The notes under the pieces are model-generated. The model made no database searches. It was not told where the DNA came from and saw only the letters and a program-made list of their open reading frames with translations. A DNA stretch of 8,622 bases from Streptomyces sp. NRRL S-118 (GTDB lineage: Bacteria; Actinomycetota; Actinomycetes; Streptomycetales; Streptomycetaceae), in the NCBI RefSeq assembly GCF_000716335.1, contig NZ_KL591024.1, forward strand, positions 101,190 to 109,811, read 5' to 3'. Made by a program: the position numbers and the translations under genes. Each line of letters opens with the position of its first letter. Within the stretch, counting starts at the first letter, position 1. Shown in pieces: positions 4,936 through 8,622 of the stretch.

Positions 4936-7607
4936 GCCCAGTCGACGCCCAGTTTCGCGAGTGCGTCCCGTTGTTCCTGGGTGAGTTTGTCGCGGCGGGT
5001 TTTGGTGTTGGTGATCCATACGCCCAGCTTGACGGTCACCGCCTCCGCCTCGCTGTCGACGGTGATCTCCTCGCTGTGGCCGCGGGGTACGGGCCGGTTC
5101 ACGCCTTCTCGCTCGATCCACTGTGTGAGGGCGGCCAGGCCTCGTTGGAATGCCTGCTGTGCCTTGCTCGGGCCCTTCGTCGCCCGCGTGGCCGCAGGGG
5201 CGGGAGACGGTGCCTCAAGCGGCTTGATGCCCAGCGTGGACAGCCGCTGCTGCTGCTCGGGCAGGAGGCCGGCCCAGGTGGCCGGCTGCTTCTGCTGCTG
5301 GAGCCATCGTCCGATGTCGTCGCCGTCGAAGGTGACGCCGGGTGCGATGTCGGGTAGGTGGCCGTCGGCGTCGACGAGGTCGGCGAGGACGCGGTAGTGG
5401 CGCTGCCAGTTGAGTGGCCATGGGCAGTTCCAGTCGGGGTCGATCGCGGCCAGCTGCTGCGCGCGTACGGTGGCCCGTTCCGGGTCCTTGCCCAGGCCGT
5501 TCTTCGCGCCCTTGCGGCGGAGGTTGGCCATGAGCTGCCCGATGGGCACCATCCCCTCGGCCTCGGCCTCGCCCCAGACGGCGTCCTGGCGGGGTGCGAG
5601 GTGGCCAGTGGCTCGCCGGTAGGAGCGGAGCGCGGCGAGCTTGTTCTCCCAGCCTTCCTCGCCGGGCTCCCAGACCATCCCGGCCTCGGGGGCGTCCAGC
5701 AAGGTCTTGCGCCGTTCCTCCAGCTCCCCGGCTCGCAGCGCCTTCCGCTGCTGGTGGACCCATCGCCCGAGCGGAAAAGCCTTCGTCGTGCCCACCTCGG
5801 TCTCGACATCGTAGGGAACGGCATACAGGCCGCTGATCTCGTTCTCCTTCCGCCAGCGGAGCAGGGCCTGGTAGCCCTCCAGCCACACCAGGGACTCCGG
5901 CCGGTAGACCCGGGTGCGTAGGAAGGCCGCGATGGTGGCGGCGTCGCGCGGGCTGGAGAAGTGCAGCAGGGCGGCTTCGGCGGCGGACTGTGTGTCGTCG
6001 TCCTCCTGCTCCTCGCCGTCGCCCGCGCCGCTGGTCCCGATGATCTGCCCGTCCTCGTCGCGCCGGATGTGGATCTTGCGCTTGCCGCTGCTGAGGGCGC
6101 GGGAGGCGAGCTGTTCGACCAGGCGCTCATCGTGGGAGCGCAGGCCCTGGAGCACGGCTACGAGGGGACGGAACGAGGCGCTGGCGACCATGTCGGTCGG
6201 GTCCTCGCCGGGCTGGAGAAAGACTGGCACGATGATCCTGGCGACCTTGGTGGAGCCGTCGCGGTGCAACCTGAGCGCGCGGCCGATGTTCTGGACGATC
6301 TCGACCTGGGAGCCGCGGGTGTCGGCGAAGCAGACGGCTTCGACTCCGCGCTCGCCGGTGATGTCGACGCCTTCGCCGAGCACGCGAACGCTGGCGAGGA
6401 AGGCCCGGTGCACGCGCCGGTTGTTCGCGTCGATGCCGCCTGCGAACTGGCGCAGCACCTCGCGTCGCTCGGAGACGAGGTGGTCGCCGCACAGCCACGC
6501 CGACCACACCCGGCCGGGGGGTACGTGGCGGCCGGACTCCAGCTCGTAGAACTCCGCGTCGATCGACGACGCGGGCAGCTCCTCCGCCCGCGCCAGGTCC
6601 TCATCGGAGGCGTCGTTCATGTACAGCTCGGCCGCTGTCTCGGGCAGCTTCTCCGCGAACGCCGCCGCTTCCTCGACCTTCTGGTGGAACGTCATGACCG
6701 TACGCAGGTTCCACTTCGCGGCGTGCTCCAGGAGCGCCGTCTGCAACAACGCCAGGCGCCGGCCGCGCCGGGCCTCCTCCGATTCCCCGAGGACGGGGGA
6801 GGGGTCGCGGATCTCCAGCACGTCGATCTCGAACCCGGCGAGGATGCCCCGCTCGATCGCCTCCGAGAGCCCGAGTTCTGCGATCCACGCGCCGTAGGTA
6901 CCCTCGGGGTCGTCGGCCATCGACGCGAGCATCATCTCCTGACCGTCCGCGCTCTTCTGAGGCCGGGGCGAGGCGAGGATGCGCGGGGTCGCGGTGAGGT
7001 AGAGCCGGAAGTCCGCGGGGATCCTCTGGTTGTCGTGCATCGCCGCCCACGGCCGACCAAGATCACCGGCGGTTCCGTGGGCCTCGTCCACGATGGCGAG
7101 GTCGAAGCCTGCCATCCGCTGGCCGTAGAGCCGTTCCCCGCCCGCCAGGGCGGCCTCCAGCGGCCCGCGAACCTTCCGTGGGCCCTCGGGTGCGTCGATG
7201 TCCTCCCGGGCCACCAGCGAGGCGTACGTGGCGAACACGACCACAGGCCCGGACCCGGCCCACAGGGCGAGCTGGATCGGGTTGGTAGTGGTGCGCACCC
7301 CCAGTTCGCTCAGCACCGGGTCGTTCTCCAGCGAGCACACCGCCGCCATCGGGGCCCGATGCCCCACCAAGCGCCACGCCTGAGCGGTCTGCACGAGCAG
7401 GTCCAGGGTCGGCACGGTCACAAGGATCCGCCCGTCCCGGAAGCATTCCAGCGCGCACGCGGCCGCCGTGATCGTCTTGCCCGACCCGGTCGCTGACACG
7501 ATCGTGCCCCGGGCACCCTGCGGGGGCACAGGTGATCTTGCAGGAAATCCCACCCACTTACGAAACGCCGACCGCTGATCTACCTGGTGTTCCTTGAGTG
7601 AAATCAC
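4932..7607 (-). CDS. ttrA: Telomere-proximal SF2 helicase with four HA repeats (TtrA-like)
   Basis: 891 residues. ATPase lobe: LKEHQVDQ near the N-terminus, Walker A ATGSGKT (39-45), DEAH box (VDEAH, 173-177), motif III TATP (205-208). Second RecA-like lobe: RVLGEGVDI (408-416) and the arginine-finger motif QNIGRALRLHRDG (439-451). These make it a complete superfamily 2 DEAH helicase. After an acidic linker (~528-540) come about four helicase-associated repeats, near 574-650, 652-732, 733-795 and 819-891, each with spaced Trp and basic residues. The GTG start at 7607 follows GAGG closely; no earlier good start is seen. It begins about 1 kb from the DNA end and is read inward, as for the terminal helicase genes of S. 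coelicolor and S. lividans (ttrA), which have been linked to conjugal transfer. The gene symbol rests on architecture and position, not on an alignment. It is the first gene of an operon with the 156-residue and SMC-like genes. Confidence 0.9.
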   Translation of the reverse strand: MISLKEHQVDQRSAFRKWVGFPARSPVPPQGARGTIVSATGSGKTITAAACALECFRDGRILVTVPTLDLLVQTAQAWRLVGHRAPMAAVCSLENDPVLSELGVRTTTNPIQLALWAGSGPVVVFATYASLVAREDIDAPEGPRKVRGPLEAALAGGERLYGQRMAGFDLAIVDEAHGTAGDLGRPWAAMHDNQRIPADFRLYLTATPRILASPRPQKSADGQEMMLASMADDPEGTYGAWIAELGLSEAIERGILAGFEIDVLEIRDPSPVLGESEEARRGRRLALLQTALLEHAAKWNLRTVMTFHQKVEEAAAFAEKLPETAAELYMNDASDEDLARAEELPASSIDAEFYELESGRHVPPGRVWSAWLCGDHLVSERREVLRQFAGGIDANNRRVHRAFLASVRVLGEGVDITGERGVEAVCFADTRGSQVEIVQNIGRALRLHRDGSTKVARIIVPVFLQPGEDPTDMVASASFRPLVAVLQGLRSHDERLVEQLASRALSSGKRKIHIRRDEDGQIIGTSGAGDGEEQEDDDTQSAAEAALLHFSSPRDAATIAAFLRTRVYRPESLVWLEGYQALLRWRKENEISGLYAVPYDVETEVGTTKAFPLGRWVHQQRKALRAGELEERRKTLLDAPEAGMVWEPGEEGWENKLAALRSYRRATGHLAPRQDAVWGEAEAEGMVPIGQLMANLRRKGAKNGLGKDPERATVRAQQLAAIDPDWNCPWPLNWQRHYRVLADLVDADGHLPDIAPGVTFDGDDIGRWLQQQKQPATWAGLLPEQQQRLSTLGIKPLEAPSPAPAATRATKGPSKAQQAFQRGLAALTQWIEREGVNRPVPRGHSEEITVDSEAEAVTVKLGVWITNTKTRRDKLTQEQRDALAKLGVDWA

Positions 7608-7627
7608 GACCCTCAGCCCGCTGTCCT

Positions 7628-7843
7628 ATGATCAATCCCATGATCCGCCCCCTCGCAGGACCTCCTACGTGGAAGCATCTGGCTTGCTCACTTGCCCTTA
7701 CTGCCCTGGTCTGGACGGTTTGGTATGGCACGCAACCCATCTATTCGCCGTGCACCTATTTCGGCAGCCATTCATACGAAAAAGCCATCGAGTACGGCCA
7801 ATGTGATCCACCAGAAACGAGATTCAGCACCTGGATCCGCTAA
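7628..7843 (+). CDS. Small predicted membrane protein, divergent from the helicase
   Basis: 71 residues from ATG 7628 (or 67 from ATG 7640). A short basic N-terminus is followed by one hydrophobic segment at ~17-36 (HLACSLALTALVWTVWYG). A polar tail follows with two Cys (42 and 59) that could form a disulfide outside the membrane, ending FSTWIR. Base use is less GC-rich than the neighbours. No clear ribosome-binding site precedes either ATG. The start lies only 20 bases from the divergent helicase start, so each promoter would have to sit within the other gene or one transcript be leaderless. The clean membrane segment favours a real gene, the missing signals count against it. Family not recognised. 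Confidence 0.45.
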   Translation: MINPMIRPLAGPPTWKHLACSLALTALVWTVWYGTQPIYSPCTYFGSHSYEKAIEYGQCDPPETRFSTWIR

Positions 7844-7888
7844 GGCATCACCCATGGCGTGTCCCGTGTTTCCGCCAAAGGTACATGC

Positions 7889-7905
7889 TGCATCAAGCTG
7901 ATGCA
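7889..7905. repeat. Short hairpin after the 7628-7843 ORF
   Basis: TGCATCA and TGATGCA pair perfectly over the triplet AGC, starting 45 bases past the TAA at 7843. It could be a weak terminator or chance. The rest of 7844-8014 shows nothing I can name. Confidence 0.3.
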
Positions 7906-8014
7906 CGCGCTACCACCGGAAGCCGACTCGAACGGGCCCCCACCACAGCACGGGCAGCTGAAAGAGCTGAGTTAACCGCCGGTGGATGGCGCGGATCGGG
8001 GTACATGGGCCGGC

Positions 8015-8308
8015 ATGGCGCCGAAGACTGAACACCACATGTCCCTGCGGGCCGTACGGCAGCTGCGCCGAGTCCGCGCCCTCTATACGGCAGGTGCCCT
8101 GTTGTGGGCGGCCGCCGCGGCTTGGACGGGATGGACCCATCCCGGAAGCCGGCAGATGTGGCTCTCCCTCCTCCTACTGACAGTCTTCACCGGCCTGCTC
8201 GCCGCCGCCTCCCTCTGGCTATACCGCCTTCAGGCAGCCCCGGGGCCCAGGCCGGCGCATCAGGCCGCACCCCGACGGGCCATCACTCCCCATCACGCAA
8301 ACGCCTGA
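8015..8308 (+). CDS. Small two-helix membrane protein next to the telomere
   Basis: 97 residues from ATG 8015; GTG 7982 and ATG 8039 are in the same frame, and none has a strong ribosome-binding site, so the start is uncertain. A basic N-terminus (LRAVRQLRRVR) precedes transmembrane segment 1 at ~23-41 (LYTAGALLWAAAAAWTGW). A short loop (THPGSRQ) leads to segment 2 at ~48-70 (MWLSLLLLTVFTGLLAAASL). A Pro/Ala/His/Arg tail follows. Positive charge on both tails predicts both ends in the cytoplasm. It is the last gene before the telomere palindromes, transcribed toward the DNA end. Family not recognised; it could be a conserved subterminal gene of linear replicons. Confidence 0.5.
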   Translation: MAPKTEHHMSLRAVRQLRRVRALYTAGALLWAAAAAWTGWTHPGSRQMWLSLLLLTVFTGLLAAASLWLYRLQAAPGPRPAHQAAPRRAITPHHANA

Positions 8309-8343
8309 ACTCCACCACCCGACCCCTTGCCCTGTAGCCAGCC

Positions 8344-8363
8344 TGGCCCGCGGCAGCGGGCCA
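8344..8363. repeat. Telomere palindrome, innermost
   Basis: TGGCCCGC at 8344-8351 pairs with GCGGGCCA at 8356-8363 over GGCA. This is the innermost clear stem of the array, 36 bases past the end of the last gene. Confidence 0.8.
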
Positions 8364-8364
8364 C

Positions 8365-8391
8365 GGGCTTGAAGGCGAAGCCGGAAAGCCC
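8365..8391. repeat. Telomere palindrome with nested GGC-GAA-GCC
   Basis: Outer arms GGGCTT (8365-8370) and AAGCCC (8386-8391) enclose a small inner stem GGC-GAA-GCC at 8374-8382, giving a bulged hairpin. Confidence 0.7.
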
Positions 8392-8404
8392 GAAGCGGGG
8401 GAGC

Positions 8405-8420
8405 GCAGCGGACCCGCTGC
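8405..8420. repeat. Telomere palindrome
   Basis: GCAGCG at 8405-8410 pairs with CGCTGC at 8415-8420 over GACC. Confidence 0.7.
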
Positions 8421-8424
8421 AGCC

Positions 8425-8447
8425 GGTCTGCAGCGAAGCGGAAGACC
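8425..8447. repeat. Telomere inverted repeat, long loop
   Basis: GGTCT (8425-8429) pairs with AGACC (8443-8447) around a 13-base loop; flanking bases extend the stem imperfectly. It is the weakest of the array. Confidence 0.5.
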
Positions 8448-8451
8448 AGCC

Positions 8452-8468
8452 GTGGGACGGAGTCCCAC
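8452..8468. repeat. Telomere palindrome, GGA loop
   Basis: GTGGGAC at 8452-8458 and GTCCCAC at 8462-8468 pair perfectly over GGA. Confidence 0.8.
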
Positions 8469-8470
8469 AA

Positions 8471-8495
8471 GCTCCGAGAGCGCAGCGAACGGAGC
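8471..8495. repeat. Telomere palindrome with inner CGC-A-GCG
   Basis: GCTCCG (8471-8476) pairs with CGGAGC (8490-8495). The loop holds GCGCAGCG, another GCA-centred mini-stem. Confidence 0.75.
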
Positions 8496-8497
8496 GT

Positions 8498-8524
8498 CAA
8501 CCCGCCCGCGGGGCGGGCAGGTTG
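8498..8524. repeat. Telomere palindrome with one mismatch
   Basis: CAACC (8498-8502) with GGTTG (8520-8524) and GCCCGC (8504-8509) with GCGGGC (8513-8518), separated by one C/A mismatch and closed by GGG. Confidence 0.8.
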
Positions 8525-8526
8525 AG

Positions 8527-8545
8527 TGGGACGCGCAGCGTCCCA
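8527..8545. repeat. Telomere palindrome, GCA loop
   Basis: TGGGACGC (8527-8534) and GCGTCCCA (8538-8545) form a perfect 8-bp stem over GCA. It corresponds to the GGGACGC palindrome of archetypal telomeres. Confidence 0.88.
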
Positions 8546-8548
8546 TTA

Positions 8549-8571
8549 GCGCTCCCGCGGAGCGGGAGCGC
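8549..8571. repeat. Telomere palindrome, GGA loop, 10-bp stem
   Basis: GCGCTCCCGC (8549-8558) and GCGGGAGCGC (8562-8571) pair perfectly over GGA. As I recall it, this element is essentially unchanged among archetypal Streptomyces telomeres. Confidence 0.9.
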
Positions 8572-8596
8572 AACCCCCGCGCGCAGCGCGGGGGTT
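8572..8596. repeat. Telomere palindrome, GCA loop, 11-bp stem
   Basis: AACCCCCGCGC (8572-8582) and GCGCGGGGGTT (8586-8596) pair perfectly over GCA. It is the longest stem in the array. Confidence 0.9.
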
Positions 8597-8602
8597 CGCT
8601 TG

Positions 8603-8621
8603 CACAGCGCGCAGCGCTGTG
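8603..8621. repeat. Telomere palindrome, outermost present
   Basis: CACAGCGC (8603-8610) and GCGCTGTG (8614-8621) pair perfectly over GCA, one base from the window end. By register it equals the second palindrome of the archetype. Confidence 0.9.
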
Positions 8622-8622
8622 G

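Larger units (their letters stand above)
8344..8622. other. Streptomyces-type telomere, palindrome array
   Basis: At least eleven GC-rich inverted repeats follow one another with almost no gap, and the outer ones are perfect stems with GCA or GGA loops on the plus strand. Read from the end on the minus strand, their order and spacing match the archetypal Streptomyces telomere as I recall it: CCACA…TGTG, then CAAGCGAA, then a C5/G5 palindrome, TT, then GCGCTCCCGC…GCGGGAGCGC, then a GGGACGC palindrome. The plus strand here is the 3'-overhang strand, which can fold back on itself and is filled in with help from Tap and Tpg. The outermost palindrome of the archetype (CCCGCGGAGCGGG) is absent, so the true end lies probably ~13-16 bases beyond 8622 or was lost in assembly. 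Confidence 0.92.

Noticed and set aside
5961..7496. 511-codon plus-strand open frame opposite the helicase
   Set aside because: It is the antisense shadow of a gene with a full set of helicase motifs; its product is low-complexity and shows no recognisable motif.
8219..8573. Two minus-strand open frames in the telomere (8219-8500 and 8283-8573)
   Set aside because: They are open only because the palindromes are stop-poor; the products mirror the repeats and have no coding character.
8344..8622. CRISPR array or REP-type repeats
   Set aside because: The stems differ from each other in sequence, have no uniform spacers, and match telomere palindromes in order and loop type.

Overview
The window is very GC-rich actinomycete DNA, almost certainly from Streptomyces or a close relative. 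It is the subterminal and terminal part of a linear replicon (linear plasmid or chromosome arm). Two independent signs support this. The last ~280 bases are a string of GC-rich palindromes closed by GCA/GGA triplets, as in the archetypal Streptomyces telomere. The first ~480 bases encode, on the minus strand, a Tpg-type telomere terminal protein. The right edge of the window is therefore within a few bases of the physical DNA end; the outermost palindrome I expect there is missing.

Layout, left to right. 1-483 (-): tpg-like terminal-protein gene, 3' end cut by the window edge. 484-559: divergent promoter gap. 560-1943 (+): one conserved-looking hypothetical gene read in two frames, apparently broken by a one-base frameshift near 1370; restoring the frame gives a ~460-residue acidic protein with a Cys4 cluster. 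1951-1986: strong inverted repeat between convergent genes. 1997-2305 (-): short ORF holding a single helicase-associated (HA) domain, related to the last HA repeat of the big helicase. 2306-2500: gene-free gap with one GC-rich hairpin and one 12-bp palindrome. 2501-7607 (-): a three-gene operon read away from the telomere, in the order SF2 helicase with four HA repeats (TtrA-like), a 156-residue Cys-rich small protein starting on a 4-base GTGA overlap with the helicase stop, and a compact SMC/Rad50-like ATPase with a Cys4 zinc-finger in its coiled coil. 7628-7843 and 8015-8308 (+): two small predicted membrane proteins lying between the helicase and the telomere. 7844-8014 holds only a weak hairpin. 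8344-8622: telomere palindromes.

How the parts may work together. Tpg primes and caps the ends of Streptomyces linear replicons. A telomere-proximal helicase read inward from the end is a known feature of Streptomyces ends and has been tied to conjugal transfer. The unusual part is that this helicase is translationally coupled to a small putative metal-binding protein and followed by an SMC-like ATPase. I infer a telomere-linked DNA-processing module (end maintenance, end-first transfer, or protection against other DNA), but nothing in the sequence alone fixes which. I see no insertion sequence, tRNA, rRNA or CRISPR array.
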